Counted from the first letter of the stretch, positions 21,455-33,188 are shown. The stretch is 64,000 bases of DNA from Falciphora oryzae (GCA_000733355.1 JNVV01000043.1:67392-131391); one strand, 5' to 3'. A program made the numbers and translations. The notes: generated from the sequence alone by a model not told the origin.

Positions 21455-23344
21455 TCATGCCGAAGTCAGAGCTACCAGCTTCTCCATCTGCGCGACCCAC
21501 TTCTTGGCAAACTCCTCCTCGGTGAATCGCTTGGCCGACTGGCGCGCCCGCTGCCGGATGGCCAGGGTGTTGGGCTGCGAGAGGGCTTTCTCGAAGGCAT
21601 CGGCGAACTCGGTCGAGGTTGTGGCGTGAAAGCCTACAACGGCGTGTTAGTCGAGAATTCTTGACAACAACCAAAGATGACAGCACTTACCAGTTGGCTC
21701 ACCGTCAATAGCGGTGACGATGTCCAGCTTGGGCCCTCCGCTATCGTGGACGACCGAGATGAGCCCGGCGGCCTGGTACTCGACAACCCCAATACCAAAG
21801 TGCTCGTTCCACATGCCGTTGACTCCGACGGAGCCCTTGCGCAGCCACTCGAGGATCTCAGGCCACGATGCGTCCAGGTGGAACTCAACCTGCTCCTTGA
21901 TGTGCAGCTCGTTGACCAGCAGCCTCAGCTTGTAGACGCGCTTCGAGTCGTGGTCGTCGCGGACGCTGCCGATGAGCACGAGCCTAGAATCCTTGGCGGC
22001 TTCGGATCCGGCCTTAACGAACTCGGCAAACGCCTGGATGATAAGCTGGTGGTTCTTCTCGGGCCGGAACTGCGCAATGTACACCAGCACCTTCTGCCTC
22101 GCCTTCTCGCTCTCGGCCGAGACCTCGACCTCCTGCTCCAGCTCGCGGACTGCGACGGGCGGGTACACGACGGCGATCTGGGTCGCCTTCTTGTTCTTGC
22201 TCCGAAGGGGACCCCATAGCTTCTGGATGTGCGCCTGCGTCCAGGTCGAGTTGGTCATGACCACGTCGATGGATGCACCCATGCGCGAGTACACCCAGGC
22301 GAACAGCTGCCAATACGTCTTCTTCACCGTGCCCCTGGTTCCTGTTCCCTTGCCGGCGTTGACACCCAGAGAACCCGTCTTGGAGCTGGGGTCTAGGGAC
22401 TCGAGCATGTCGGTCGAAATGGTCGGGTAGTGGACGTAGGCGCCGGTTGGAACGTGCGAAAAGAGCCATTTGGACAGACCAAGAGCAAAGGCGTAGCCCA
22501 TCGTGTCAACGAAGACGTCGGGGGCGAGCAGCGAGAAGGCATCCCAGGCCATGATGATCGATCCGAAGGACTGGCCGGCAAGGGTGAAGTGCGGCCAGGT
22601 CGAGGCGAGGACCCAGTGTCTGGTCGACAAATAGAGGAACTGGACGGTCGGGGCGTGGAGGCGGATGTTGAATCGGCTCTGTGGAGAGGCATGTTGGGTT
22701 AGCTGGCCTTCTGGCAAGCTTCATTGCCAGCAAGACAAGTACGGACCTCGACCCTCGATAGTATGGCATCCTTGTTGACCTCGTGGTCGCCCGTGTAGAC
22801 GATGCACTTTGCCTTGGGCCACCGCTTCTGCGTAGCCCGGATCGCAGCCCATAGGACTCTCTCGCCTCCGCCGCCGGCGTTGCTGCAGAGGTGTGAACAG
22901 GGCAAGTGTCAGCAACTGCCGTCCCAGATGTTGACACAAGAGACATCAGGGTAGCACAAACCAGAAAGGGTGGAAGAAGCCCACGATCCCGTCCCACTCT
23001 TTCTCGCCCTTGGCTCCGTTGTCGGCGCTGCCGGTGGTGCTGCCCTCGACGGCCTCCCAGTCGTCGTCCAAGGAGCTCTGTTTCCTGCCGTGCGCTCCAT
23101 CCTGGGCAAATGGCCTCTCGTCCGCCTCCATTATCTCGATGACCTGGTGGCGGCGGCCCTCGGTCTTGCGTCGCAGGTACCAGCCGAAGCCGGCGCCGAC
23201 GGCGCGCCAGAGCCAGGGCAGGAAGAAGAGGAAGACCAGCGGCATGGCGGCGGCGGCGGACGCGACGGCGTACTTGGAGGAGGGCATCCCGCAGGGCGCC
23301 TGGGTGCTGCAGCTGCTGTCGCCGCCCGCGCCAAAGACGTCCAT
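21455..23344 (-). CDS. ALG11: ALG11 alpha-1,2-mannosyltransferase
   Basis: GT4 glycosyltransferase on the cytosolic face of the ER that adds the fourth and fifth mannose (both alpha-1,2) to the dolichol-linked N-glycan precursor. Exons 23344..22962, 22882..22747, 22678..21691 and 21633..21455 sum to 1686 nt (561 residues). An N-terminal membrane anchor ([17 protein letters not shown]) is followed by [17 protein letters not shown] (spanning intron 1), [49 protein letters not shown] and the donor-binding [15 protein letters not shown]. The donor of intron 2 is an unusual GTCCGT; it was chosen because it keeps frame and the RVE-SRFNI spacing. Divergent from COX18. Confidence 0.94.
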
Positions 23345-24217
23345 GTGGGCTTGGCTTGGGGCGGTTCGGAGGACCGAAGCCCTGGGAAAAGGGTGAGGGA
23401 GGGACAACAGGCAGCCGGGGGAAAACGAATGAATCGAGAATCAAAAAAATCTGACAGATCGGGCCTCGGCACGCAGCCTGGACGGGGAGCCCCTGGGTTG
23501 GCAGATAAAGAGGGGAAAGGCGTTGGGGGTGGCGGTGGGCTTTCCTGCTTCGGAGGAAGACAAATGATGCATGTCGGTTGACGTCGGCGGCCTGCAGCAC
23601 CGGCTGGTTGCCTTCCTCCACCCAAGCTTCCACGTTGCATGTGCCCAAAGAGAGCCGCCCCGTTTAGGCCCCACACGAGCTCCAGCAGCGGCAACGGCAG
23701 TGGGCAAACCGTCAATCCCGCCTGTGAATGGCCGGGCGAGATTGTTCTGTAAGACCTTCCAAGGCACTCGAGCAGAGCAAAAGTCACTGGTTTCGAGTTC
23801 TTGAGTTCTCTCGCGGCCCATGTATTTCTCTCGTGAATTGCATTGAATTGATCTTGTATCCATCTTTCAGGATTGTCCATTTCAAAAGTGCTAACAGTTC
23901 ATTGTTTGCTGCAGAATCCTGACTTAGTATTCCCCAGACAATTAATTCAATTCACCAACTGCGGGCTGCTCTCCACCCCCACAGCTGCTGATGGCTTGAC
24001 AGACCACGAGAACCGGATCCCATCAGCTGGTCACACTCGACCCGGCAAGCAAACAGCCTCGAGGACATGAGCAAATGTGCATGCGGGTCGTGTAAGAGAG
24101 GCTGTGAGCAAATGGCTGCGACACGTGCAACGCCATAATCTCCCTGCAGAGACGTTACAAGAAAAAAGAGCACGAGAAAAAAAAAAAAAATCCTGCGCTC
24201 GTCTTCCACAGCCCACC
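23345..24217. promoter_or_regulatory. Divergent promoter region ALG11 / COX18
   Basis: 870-bp spacer between divergent start codons, with an A14 run at 24177-24190 just before the COX18 start. No supported gene. Confidence 0.5.
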
Positions 24218-25318
24218 ATGTTATCCATGCGGCGCTCACGCCAGCTGGGCGGCACACTCTCACACCCCCTTATACGCCCCCGACCTTGTCCGCACACCAG
24301 ACTCGGCGCAGCCCTCCAGCCCCGTGGCCTCGTGCCCGCATCCGCCCCCTCAGGCCGACGGCACATGCACCTAGTCCAAGCGGCCGTCGAGACGTCCCAG
24401 TCGCTCATCACCTCCCTGCACACCCTCACCGGCACGCCCTGGTACGTCACGATCCCGCTGGTCGCGCTGGCCGTGAACCTGACGCGCCTGCCCTTCACGG
24501 TGCACGCGCAGCGCCTCGCGCAGCGCCGCGCCGCCCTGGTACCGCTGCTGCACGCCTGGCTCGCCACCCACGCCCGCACGACCCCGGACGGCGCCGCCGC
24601 GGCTGACAAGAAGTACGCGGCGACCGAGAAGCGCGTCTTCCACGACCGCGGCCTGCAGACCTGGAAGCTCAACGGCAGCCTGCTCATCTTCCCCGTCTGG
24701 CTCACCGCCATCGAGGCCATCCGGCGGCTATGCGGCGGGCCCACGGGCTTGCTGGGCGGCTTGTTCTTCAAGGGGGATGGTACGGCCGGCGATGCTGTTG
24801 CTGCGGCTGGGGAGCAGGGCGCGGCCGCTACGGCAACCCCCACCGCATCGGTGCTGCACCCCGAAGCCGTGTCCGGGGCCCTGTCAGACACAGCGGCTGT
24901 GGTCTCGGCGAGCAGTAGTTTCGACCCCTCGCTGGCGACAGGCGGGGCGCTCTGGTTCCCCGACATGACGGTGGCGGACCCGTACTACGTCCTGCCGATC
25001 CTGCTGTCCGTCGTCATGGTTTATAACGTCCTGCCGAAAACCACAGGGGGCATTCGAGACCTGATCTCGTCCGATGAGCCATTCTCCAACAACAAAGGCT
25101 GGAGGGGAGGGCTGAGGAGGACCCTCGTCCTCGTGGCTGTTTCGATTGGCCCCATCACCATAGACATGCCAGCCGCCCTGCATCTGTACTGGCTGTGCTC
25201 GGCCAGCTTCGCCGCGCTGTCCACAAAACTTGTGGCCTTATCTCTTCCCCTACGGAAACAAGTCCCGATTTGCAAGGGCCGTGACGGGATGATGATAATG
25301 CCGCGTCGGCCAACATAG
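24218..25318 (+). CDS. COX18: COX18, mitochondrial Oxa1/YidC-family insertase
   Basis: Inner-membrane insertase of the Oxa1/Alb3/YidC family that exports the Cox2 C terminus during cytochrome c oxidase assembly. Single exon of 366 residues with start ATG 24218 in good context (cccaccATG). The N terminus (MLSMRRSRQLGGTL, rich in Arg and Ser) fits a mitochondrial presequence. The family core begins with WYVTIPLVALAVNLTRLPFT and a following Gln/Arg-rich segment, then LLIFPVWLTAIEAIRR, WFPDMTVADPYYVLPILLSV and the final hydrophobic pair around PAALHLYWLCSASFAAL. A low-complexity Ala/Thr-rich loop of about 60 residues separates the first and second halves. Assigned to COX18 rather than OXA1 on its divergence and its WFPDMTVADPYY type of loop. 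Confidence 0.85.
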   Translation: MLSMRRSRQLGGTLSHPLIRPRPCPHTRLGAALQPRGLVPASAPSGRRHMHLVQAAVETSQSLITSLHTLTGTPWYVTIPLVALAVNLTRLPFTVHAQRLAQRRAALVPLLHAWLATHARTTPDGAAAADKKYAATEKRVFHDRGLQTWKLNGSLLIFPVWLTAIEAIRRLCGGPTGLLGGLFFKGDGTAGDAVAAAGEQGAAATATPTASVLHPEAVSGALSDTAAVVSASSSFDPSLATGGALWFPDMTVADPYYVLPILLSVVMVYNVLPKTTGGIRDLISSDEPFSNNKGWRGGLRRTLVLVAVSIGPITIDMPAALHLYWLCSASFAALSTKLVALSLPLRKQVPICKGRDGMMIMPRRPT

Positions 25319-25630
25319 AGCGGGCGTGTGGCTATGGGATATGGGATGTTCGGTTGGGTGTATTACTATCTGTGAAAAATAGACTAAAAATGCAGATGAT
25401 AGACAAAGGAGATCGACAAATACCCTGAAGAGGCCTCCCAGGCCCGGCGTCTAGCGCGCCCGGGCCGAACTCCTGAACGCCGGTGTTGTTGAAATTTACA
25501 CAGGAATACAGACACTGTCTATGGTGCCGTTATCCGCACCCTCCTCGTTTCCTTCTATACCTACCCGTGCCCCTACATGACACGGCGTCACACATAGCTC
25601 GGCCACCCCACCCCCTGACAGGCCTTCCGC

Positions 25631-26545
25631 TCATCCCAGGAAGATAGCCAGCAGCACAATGGTGAGGATGACGGCCAGGATGAGCAGCAGGCAGCACGCC
25701 TTGCTGCGGGCGTTCTTCTGGTACCTAGCGGCGCTGCGGAGCTCGTATTCGGCGCCCCTGGTGTCGGCGCGGACGTTCTCGACGTTGTCGACAATACTAT
25801 CGAGCTGCTCGCCCTGCTCCGACACGATCTGAGCGACCTGGGTGAAGAGCACGTTGAGGTCGTTGACGCCCTGCTCGATGTTGCGGATCTCCTCCTCGCG
25901 CTCGATGATGAGCGCCTCCTGGAAGTCGACCTCGTCCTGCGGTGCCATGCGCGACAGCTCCTGATGCTGGAGCTGTTCCAGACGCGCGCCCTCGCCGCCG
26001 CCCGAGGGGTGGGAGCCCAGGGCGGCGCCTTCTTCGTCGGTCACGGCGCGCGCGGCGCTGACCGAGGCGCGCTGCTTGTCGAGGGCCTGGCGCTGCAGGT
26101 TCTGGAACTCGGAGAGGGACGTCTGGACTTCGCGCGAGAGCTTTTGCTGGGTGTATTTTTGGTTGGGCTGCAGGGGCGGTGGTGGTCTTGGTTAGTTTTA
26201 TCATTTGCCGATGCGGGGGGAACGTTATGCCTAGCATCTCCTGCGCAAAATATGACGCACCGTGACGTCTTCCCACGACTGGATCTTCTTGACGCCCTCG
26301 CCCAGGTCCTTGAACATTGTCCTCGACTCCTCCAGCAGGTCGTGGACCCTTTCCCGGACCCGCGCCGTGTCCCGCCTCGTGCCCAGGTGGCTGATCTCGG
26401 TGCCGAGCCTCGAGACGTTGCCGTTGACCTTGAACAGCTTGTTCATGAGGTCCTGCGACAGCTTCTGGAACTCCGGGTCGTCTACATATCCCCGGTTCCC
26501 CCGTCGCTGCTGCGACTCGAGCGACGATAGCTGGTCGAACGACAT
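25631..26545 (-). CDS. PEP12: Endosomal syntaxin-like SNARE (PEP12 type)
   Basis: Qa-SNARE for fusion of Golgi-derived vesicles with late endosome/prevacuole. Exons 26545..26261 and 26167..25631 give 273 residues. The N-terminal Habc-like helices run from FQKLSQDLMNKLFKVNG to KYTQQKLSREVQ. The SNARE motif begins at EALIIEREEEIRNIEQGVND and contains the zero-layer glutamine in VAQIVSEQGEQLDSIVDNVE. A C-terminal anchor follows a basic linker (KACCLLLILAVILTIVLLAI). Length and architecture match fungal Pep12/syntaxin-7. A vacuolar Vam3-type assignment cannot be excluded. Divergent from NDC1. Confidence 0.88.
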
Positions 26546-27012
26546 TGTCGGCGGTCGGCTCGGAAGGCGCGCGAGGATTGAATTGCTGGGGCCGGGGCGT
26601 CGCAAAATTCGCCGGCGAAATGCAAGACCACTTTCAAACAGTAAAAAGACAAAAAGAGAGTGCCCAAAACAGATGGGGGTTGTCGTCGTCGACAGAAGAC
26701 TGGCTGGCAGGCTACAACGTGTGGTACAAGTTCCTGGTCGGAGCCTGCCTCGTAACTGTGGCTGGGGATTGCGTCAACCAACAGGAACCGCGGGGGGCCG
26801 CCATTCGCCGTTGGGCGGTCACGGCACGTGAGAGCGGGTCTTGCGTGGCTGGAGCTCGTGGCGCGGCGCCTTGCAGGTTTCCGCGCGACCAATGCGCCAA
26901 GAGCTTTTTTTATTTACAAAAAATCCCATGAGAGAGAGCTTGCACAGGCAACCAGCTCCAGCTGCTGCCTCCATCCGACCACCACCATTTGCCCGTACTA
27001 TGCGCCCCGAAG
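26546..27012. promoter_or_regulatory. Divergent promoter PEP12 / NDC1
   Basis: Compact 467-bp spacer between two divergent start codons, so regulatory sequence is probably shared. No TATA box is seen near either start. Confidence 0.5.
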
Positions 27013-29080
27013 ATGGCGCCCGCTACGGTCAGAAGGGCTCCTTATAAGGACTTCCTTCAGCCTGCGCTGCACAGGCGGTTTTCCACGGCGGCCACGATCA
27101 TCCTCGCCGTCGCGTATGCCCAGAGCATTCTGCTGTCCGACTGGAGCTCATGTGAGTGCTCATGCGCCATCTCTAATAGCCACCTAGCCTCTAGTCTTCC
27201 ACCTTGAGCTGGAGGACAACATGCTGACAAACCATATCTTGCTTCAGGGCTCTGGTCATGGTTCCCCCTCGGCCCGGCTGGCTTCCGAGCTGTCTTCCTC
27301 TTCTTCTGCGGCCTCTTCATCCTCGTCCTGCGCATCGGCCAGTACCACGTCGGCCTGCGGACGTCCAACTCGGGCCTTCAGACCTTCGTCACTAACGCGC
27401 TCTCGTCGCATTCCCTCTGGGCCATCCTCGCGTACGTCTCCTCGGCCTGGCTGTTTAGCCAGGTGTATATGTGGTCGGCGTCCCCAAGCGCGAACCTCGG
27501 CTGGATCACCTACTTCAACGGCGACCGCGCGCGACTCAACGAGAAGACCATCTTCTTTTTCGTCCACTTCCTCATCCTCGGCCTGACCCAGGGCATCCTC
27601 CACGTCGCCGGGGATCGCGACCGCATCACGCTCGGCACCGTCAAGCCCCGCAGCGAGGGGGTGAAGGAGTGGGCCGCTCTCTGGGCTGCGATGCCGTCGA
27701 TTTTACTCTCTTCATTTCACGTGGCGTTGATCACCTGGATTTTCAGCATGGCCCTCTACTTCGCCGCTATCAGACCCTTTGCCTGGACCATCGCCCTCGC
27801 CACCTTCCGGCCCTTCTACAGCCTGCCAAAGTACAACATCCTTCCGATATCTTGGCCTATCACTTTTGGCCTGTTTGTGCGATGCGTACTTCTGGGCTTC
27901 CTACTTTGCTTCATGTGGCGTGTTGGAAACGTCGCATTCTCCATCTTCCTCGTCAAGGAGCCGATCAAGAATGGGAAACCCCTGACCTCGGACGCCAAGG
28001 ACCCCAATGGCAGCCTGTTGAACGGACTCAAGAGCAAGAAGCTCCCTATCAAGGTAAGCACTATTGGTACACCTCACCTCTTGTGAGCTCATAGGGAGCC
28101 CGGTCTGACAATTTTTCCAGTGCTTCGCTATGTGGGAGCTGGCCTTTATCGCGTGCGACTACGAGGACAGACGGAAAGCCATTTACGAGGATTATGAGCG
28201 CAAGGATGGCCCCATGTGGTCTCAAGTCTACGCTAGTTGCGTCGAGGTCATCAAGGATCTGGAATCGAGGATCGACAACTACGGCAAGACCCCAGTGCCG
28301 GTCGAGCCGCCAGCACAGTCAGAGGCGGCAGAGACGGCACGACAACTGTCCCAGAAATCGCTGAAGAGCAACCCGTTTGCCGAACCGACGGTGGCAAGAA
28401 GGGGAGTAGTGGGCGAAATGGGAAAGTCTGTCACCAAGTATGTCGGCAAGGTGGCCACGGATCCGAGCCAACCATCGCGCCTGAGCCCGATCGGCAAGGC
28501 GGCCGGAGAGGCGAGGCTTAGGCTGCGCGAGATGAAGAAGCAGATAGCCGAGGCGGACAGCAGCAGCACGAGCAACCCAGTGCAGAGCAGGGCACGAGCG
28601 CTCCTGGCCTCGCCACTTGGGTGGCCTTTCCGGCAGGAGTTCCACCGCCGACTCACGGCGGCGGTGCTCGGCGGCCCGTATGCGGAGCCGAGCCTCTACA
28701 TCAACGCGGCGACAGCACTGAGCCAGCTGGCGGTGCACAGTCTGCAGGAGGACAAGTACGGCAACGTGCAGCGCGACGTGGCGCACATTGTGCGGACGCT
28801 CACGGCGGCGACGTCGAAGCTGGACGCGTTCAAGAAGTCGTTCCCGCTGCACTGGACCGACGTTCACAAGGATCGCAGCAGCCCCGAGGTGGACGCGGTG
28901 CTCGAGGCGCTCAGGGACGGCCTGTCAGACGTGGTGCTCAAGTTTGAGCGGTACAGCCGCGACCTGAGGCTCACCATGGCGGACATGCGGCTGGCGCGCG
29001 AGGCGATCGGGGTGCAGGCTGCGGAGGAGGTCGCGGCAGTGAGCAGGAGGATATCGCCCCAGATGCAGCAGGTGAGGTAG
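27013..29080 (+). CDS. NDC1: NDC1 pore-membrane nucleoporin
   Basis: Integral membrane nucleoporin needed to insert nuclear pore complexes and, in yeasts, spindle pole bodies into the nuclear envelope. Exons 27013..27151, 27248..28053 and 28121..29080 give 634 residues. About six transmembrane segments occupy the N-terminal half (for example TAATIILAVAYAQSILL, AVFLFFCGLFILVLRIG, WPITFGLFVRCVLLGFLLCF). The conserved CFAMWELAFIACDYEDRRKA block begins exon 3. The C-terminal half is soluble and helical (LYINAATALSQLAVHSLQED). The splice junction TCA T|GG restores Trp at the start of exon 2. Motif order and length match filamentous-fungal NDC1. Confidence 0.93.
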
Positions 29081-30072
29081 GAGAGGGGGTTGGGGTTGTT
29101 CTACTAAGTGTACGGATGTCAGGCATAATATAGAGAGCAACTAGAAATGAAACAGCCGGCAGTTTTATGTCACGGGTTATTGACGGTTGCGTGATTGTTG
29201 GCTGTCTCGCCCTTGATGTCTCGCATACGATGCCCCCTCGCCCACAAAGATGGCACCTCTCACCTGCCTCGCCACGAAAAAGGAAAAGACCCAAACAAGG
29301 ATACAGAATAGGAAAGGACACGGGATCGGAAAAGGAAACAAAAAATAATCGAAGCAATCCGGGTGCCATATTTTTCATCGTGAGGGAGCCACCGTGATAG
29401 CATCAATGAATGGGTGCACGTGTCGGGCGTTGGCAACGTCCATCATTGTGGGTCGCACTGCACGCATCTTCGTGCATGCAGCATGTGGAACCGAGCCAGG
29501 CTTGTGCAGGCGCATGCTGAAATGAATTTAGGGGATGTGCTGGATCCCCAGCGCTGCACGGGAAATGGCGTTGGCCTGTGCCTCCATGCTGGACCCCTGC
29601 AGCTTGGCGAATCGCGCCGCCCTGATGAGCGTGCACTAACAAAAGCCTGCTGACGCAGCGTGCTTGCTCCCAGACCTTCCATTTTAGTTCCCATCGCACC
29701 CGTCCGAGGTTTTCCCAGCCTTGTGCCTGCCATCTATCCGTAGCTCTCCCGAGGCTTGCCAGCCGCCGCGTTTTCCTTGCGACTGGTCAACAAAACAGAG
29801 CTACGGAGGGATGATGCTGCAAACAATCGCCGCCGATCCTCTGCGTTCTGTAAACACGGCGTTAGGGTCGCGCCCAACAACAAGCAGAGGAGCGAGTAAT
29901 TACGTCGTAATAATACCCAGCAGCAACGTCACCAGCAGGACCAGCATCAACAGCCTCACGCCCGCCGCCGCTTGGGCCGAGCCGGCTGGCGGGAGGACAT
30001 CATAACCCAGCGCCGCCGGGGGAGGCACCTGAGGAAGCTAATACCAAGCCGCCAGACAGCCAGAGCACAACC
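29081..30072. other. Spacer NDC1 to DLT1
   Basis: About 1 kb holding the NDC1 3' end and the DLT1 promoter/leader. No supported gene or RNA. Confidence 0.5.
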
Positions 30073-31737
30073 ATGTCGGCAGCAACCCTCTTCCGCATCG
30101 TCTACACGAGCTTCTACTTCCTGCTCTATATCATCCTCGTCGTCCTCCTGCTCGTCTCGCCCGCCGACATCATCTACCAGTCGCTCCAGGGTGCCGAGCC
30201 GCAGACCTTCTTCGTCATCGTCATCGCCGCCGCCTACTTCACCACCACCTTCATCGTCGTCTTCGTCTACTCGGGCCGCCTTTACATCAACCGCTCCGTG
30301 CTGGCGTCCATCCCCAAGGCGTGGATCCCCATCGACAAGGGCGATGTGCCCTCGGCCGTCCGCAAGATCATCAACGCCGGCCTGAGCCGCAGCGCCGCCA
30401 TCGCCTACGACGCCCGCCCCCGCGCGCCCCCCGTGCCCCAGCCGGGCGTGTTCGATGACAGGCAGAGCTACCGGCCGCACACGGCAAGACGGTCCTCAGG
30501 GCTGTGGTCGCCGCCGGCACAACAGGAGCAGCAGCAACAGCCACACGAGTCTACAGGGATGGAGCAGAAGGGCAGCAATAAGGGCAAGCTGAAGTTGAAG
30601 TTTCTCAATCTCAGGAAGACGCCAACTGCCGAAGACGAGCTCGGCATCAACCTGCCCCCACACAAGCCCGTCTGGGGCGAGATCGAGCATAACGGCTGGG
30701 GCTCGCCCCTATCCCCCGACTTCCCCAGCCTCGAGTACGCCACCGTTGTCGCGGAGCTCCCCCATCTGATCGAGGCCAAGGCCCTGACCCTCGCGCCGCC
30801 GGACCCCATGTCGACCATGCCGCCCGACCAGTCAGACGCCGCGTCAGCAGCCCCGACCATGTTCCAGCCCGACCCGGACGCAGTGGCACTGCTGCAGCGC
30901 GGCAACCTTCCCCTCCGCGACTACCTCTCGGGCCTTGCCGAGCTCGGCGTCCTCCCTACCCCGTCACAGGTCGCGGGCGAGTTCCTTGCGGCATACGAGC
31001 AGGCGCGCTTCTCGACGCGGCCCCTGTCGGCGCGCGCCTTCCGTGAGCTCATGCGGCTTTTTGCGGATCTGCTGCGGTCTATGAAGCCTCTTGATCCGGC
31101 CATGCTTTTTACGGACGACGACGACGACGACGACCGCAGTAGTGCGTACAGCGTCCGCGGGGGTGGGCGCGGCGACGTCGACGTGGACATCGACGACGAG
31201 GCGCCCGCGGCCACCGCCACGCCCAGCACAATCGGGGGCGGCAACGGCAGGGCTGCTAATGGTGACGTGGCCGCGGCGAGGCGTGGTGGCGGGTCGCGCG
31301 CCTCGAGCCCCGGGGCCAGGTCTTCGAGGACGACCAGCTCGGCGGGGGGGTACACGACGTCGTCATCTTCGTCCGGCCGCTCGCAGATCAGGCACCACCA
31401 CCACAGGAGACGCAGGCCCCCAATGGCGGCGGGGCGCGCGTCGTCGTCGCACACGTGGTCGCAGTACCGCACGGCACCCAACACGCCGCGCAGGGAGCGC
31501 ACGGTCGCGGAGGCGATCGTGGCGGCGGCGGTTGCGGCGCGCGACGGGGAGGGCGGCGTCCGGGTCGGGGACGAGACGTCGGTGGTGTCGACGCTCGAGT
31601 CGCAGGGTCCGCAGCCTGCGGGTAGCGACAGCAGCTTCGCGCAGACCAGGCACCCCTACGCTGTCAGTCAGGACTCGAGCGGCAGCTTGATATCGCTTGC
31701 GTCCAGCGGCTCGGTCGTGCGGTTTCGGGACAGGTGA
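30073..31737 (+). CDS. DLT1: DLT1-like membrane protein (defect at low temperature)
   Basis: Fungus-specific membrane protein of unknown biochemical role, related to yeast Dlt1. Single exon of 554 residues, ATG 30073. Two N-terminal transmembrane helices (FYFLLYIILVVLLLVSPAD and FFVIVIAAAYFTTTFIVVFV) precede the conserved VLASIPKAWIPIDKGDVPS segment. A second conserved block is LRDYLSGLAELGVLPTPSQV with FSTRPLSARAFRELMRLFAD. The C-terminal 200 residues are disordered and Ser/Arg-rich with an Asp run (DDDDDDD) and a His cluster (RHHHHRRRR). The conserved parts support the family, while the tail is species-specific. Confidence 0.85.
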   Translation: MSAATLFRIVYTSFYFLLYIILVVLLLVSPADIIYQSLQGAEPQTFFVIVIAAAYFTTTFIVVFVYSGRLYINRSVLASIPKAWIPIDKGDVPSAVRKIINAGLSRSAAIAYDARPRAPPVPQPGVFDDRQSYRPHTARRSSGLWSPPAQQEQQQQPHESTGMEQKGSNKGKLKLKFLNLRKTPTAEDELGINLPPHKPVWGEIEHNGWGSPLSPDFPSLEYATVVAELPHLIEAKALTLAPPDPMSTMPPDQSDAASAAPTMFQPDPDAVALLQRGNLPLRDYLSGLAELGVLPTPSQVAGEFLAAYEQARFSTRPLSARAFRELMRLFADLLRSMKPLDPAMLFTDDDDDDDRSSAYSVRGGGRGDVDVDIDDEAPAATATPSTIGGGNGRAANGDVAAARRGGGSRASSPGARSSRTTSSAGGYTTSSSSSGRSQIRHHHHRRRRPPMAAGRASSSHTWSQYRTAPNTPRRERTVAEAIVAAAVAARDGEGGVRVGDETSVVSTLESQGPQPAGSDSSFAQTRHPYAVSQDSSGSLISLASSGSVVRFRDR

Positions 31738-32165
31738 CGATGATGACATATCTAACACGCAAACAGGGCTGTGTTTATTGTTTGTTCTTGTTTTAGACAG
31801 GCATGGGATAAGGATAGATGGTTACCGCAAAGTTCGTTTATCAATTGACTTAATTATAATCTAGCAAAAATGTTTTCCTAGTAGAAAACAGAGAAAAACA
31901 AACAATTTAGAAAAACGAAAGACAGGAAAATGAAAAAGGCCTGACATTCGAGAAGGCCCCTCCTGCCCGCAGGTCTCCCACGCCCCGAACAACCCACCTC
32001 ATCCTGCCCGGCGCTCTCACCTGGGGACGAGGTGAGGAACAATTGATGATAAGCTCCGCGGAGCCTGCTAGTGGCGTCGGAATATACGAATCCGCTCCTG
32101 GGTGCCCGTTAGCCTCCGCTGTTAGCACAATTTCGGATACCTTCCACCAAAGAATACACGCAGCT

Positions 32166-32615
32166 TTACTCCACGAATACTGCCACGAAGCCGGTCGCGA
32201 GCCCGCCGTTGAGGAACCCCTCGAGCGCCAGTTTCACCATCCCCAAAATGTACATGCTGCCGTCGCAAATGGTATATCCATTATGGTGCGCTCCATGCTA
32301 CCAAACCGGACCTGTGAGAACGGTCGGGGTCATCGGCTTTGTATCGGCGCCGGCGTCAGTACCCAGGCAACCGCTGCTGGCGGCCGGTGGCGTAGTAATG
32401 CTATATGAGCTCGTTCGCCCTTATTCGTAACAGGGCTCGCGGAGCCAAACCTCGAACTTTTTCTTCTGGCTCTTTGACGCAGCAGGGCCATGTCTGGGGC
32501 AGGGCAGCCTTACCTTCTGTATCATAGGCCGCACGCCGACCCCCGGCGCGGCCAGAAAGGCGACTAGGAGCCGAGGGAAAGACGTGGATAGATCTGTCGT
32601 CGACGAACTGGGCAT
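32166..32615 (-). CDS. Candidate small two-exon gene, possible membrane peptide
   Basis: Not recognised. Exon 32615..32514 starts with ATG (MPSSSTTDLSTSFPRLLVAF) and ends in PMIQK at a perfect GTAAGG donor. Exon 32297..32166, after a TTTGGTAG acceptor, keeps the same frame (HGAHHNGYTICDGSM) and ends in a hydrophobic stretch MYILGMVKLALEGFLNGGLA followed by TGFVAVFVE and TAA. The product would be 77 residues. GC-ending codons dominate the second exon. The intron (216 nt) is long for this genome and other acceptors exist, so the join is a guess. Confidence 0.3.
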
Positions 32616-32687
32616 GGGAGATAGAATAGGGGCAGCTTCAGGGCACCCGAGATGCTCTCAGGAGGGACGGGGCCCGCGTGTTCTAGT

Positions 32688-33188
32688 CTAGGAGCTCATT
32701 CTGCGCATGCTGAGCGGAAGGTTGACCGCTTCACGGCCGACGAGGGAATAAGGCGCCCATGTCGCGACATCCCTGCGTCCGGAGCACTCTTTCAGTCCTT
32801 CGGCGGGAGCATTAGGCTGCGGTGCTGTTTGAAGCGTGTGGGCGTGACTGCCTTGGGAAGTGCGGCTGCTAACTTGGGCAGCCTGTATCGCGATGCACAC
32901 CCGAACGTGGACGAGAAGGAGCCAGAGTCCCGTTGCCGCTGCCACGATGGTTGCCCCGATCGCTCCCATGACCTGTGTTTTGGCTTTCGAGTCCATTGAT
33001 CGCAGTGGCGGTTTCGACTGCGAGCTAGGTGCGCAGGAATCTGGTGTGTCTGCCGCTCCAGCGTGATGGTCATCGGAGCTGAAGCCGCGCCGAGTCTTCC
33101 TCATAACCGACTCGATTCCGCCAACCCCTGGGTGCAGGAGCCGAAGCAGCCGCTGCTCCTTCCCACGATCAATTCGGTCCAGTGCCAT
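32688..33188 (-). CDS. Hypothetical 166-residue single-pass membrane protein
   Basis: Open frame from ATG 33188 to TAG at 32688 with protein-like composition: a charged N terminus (MALDRIDRGKEQRLLRLLHP), a hydrophilic middle, one clear hydrophobic segment (VMGAIGATIVAAATGLWLLL) and a polar tail ending SMRRMSS. No domain recognised and no splice signals needed. Third-position GC bias is weaker than in neighbouring genes, so it may be a chance ORF. It is the best-looking frame in this stretch. Confidence 0.3.
   Translation of the reverse strand: MALDRIDRGKEQRLLRLLHPGVGGIESVMRKTRRGFSSDDHHAGAADTPDSCAPSSQSKPPLRSMDSKAKTQVMGAIGATIVAAATGLWLLLVHVRVCIAIQAAQVSSRTSQGSHAHTLQTAPQPNAPAEGLKECSGRRDVATWAPYSLVGREAVNLPLSMRRMSS

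Noticed and set aside
22506..23648. 380-codon minus-strand frame over ALG11 exons and introns
   Set aside because: It overlaps ALG11 exons in the wrong frame and starts in the promoter. The correct frame gives the full ALG11 motif set.
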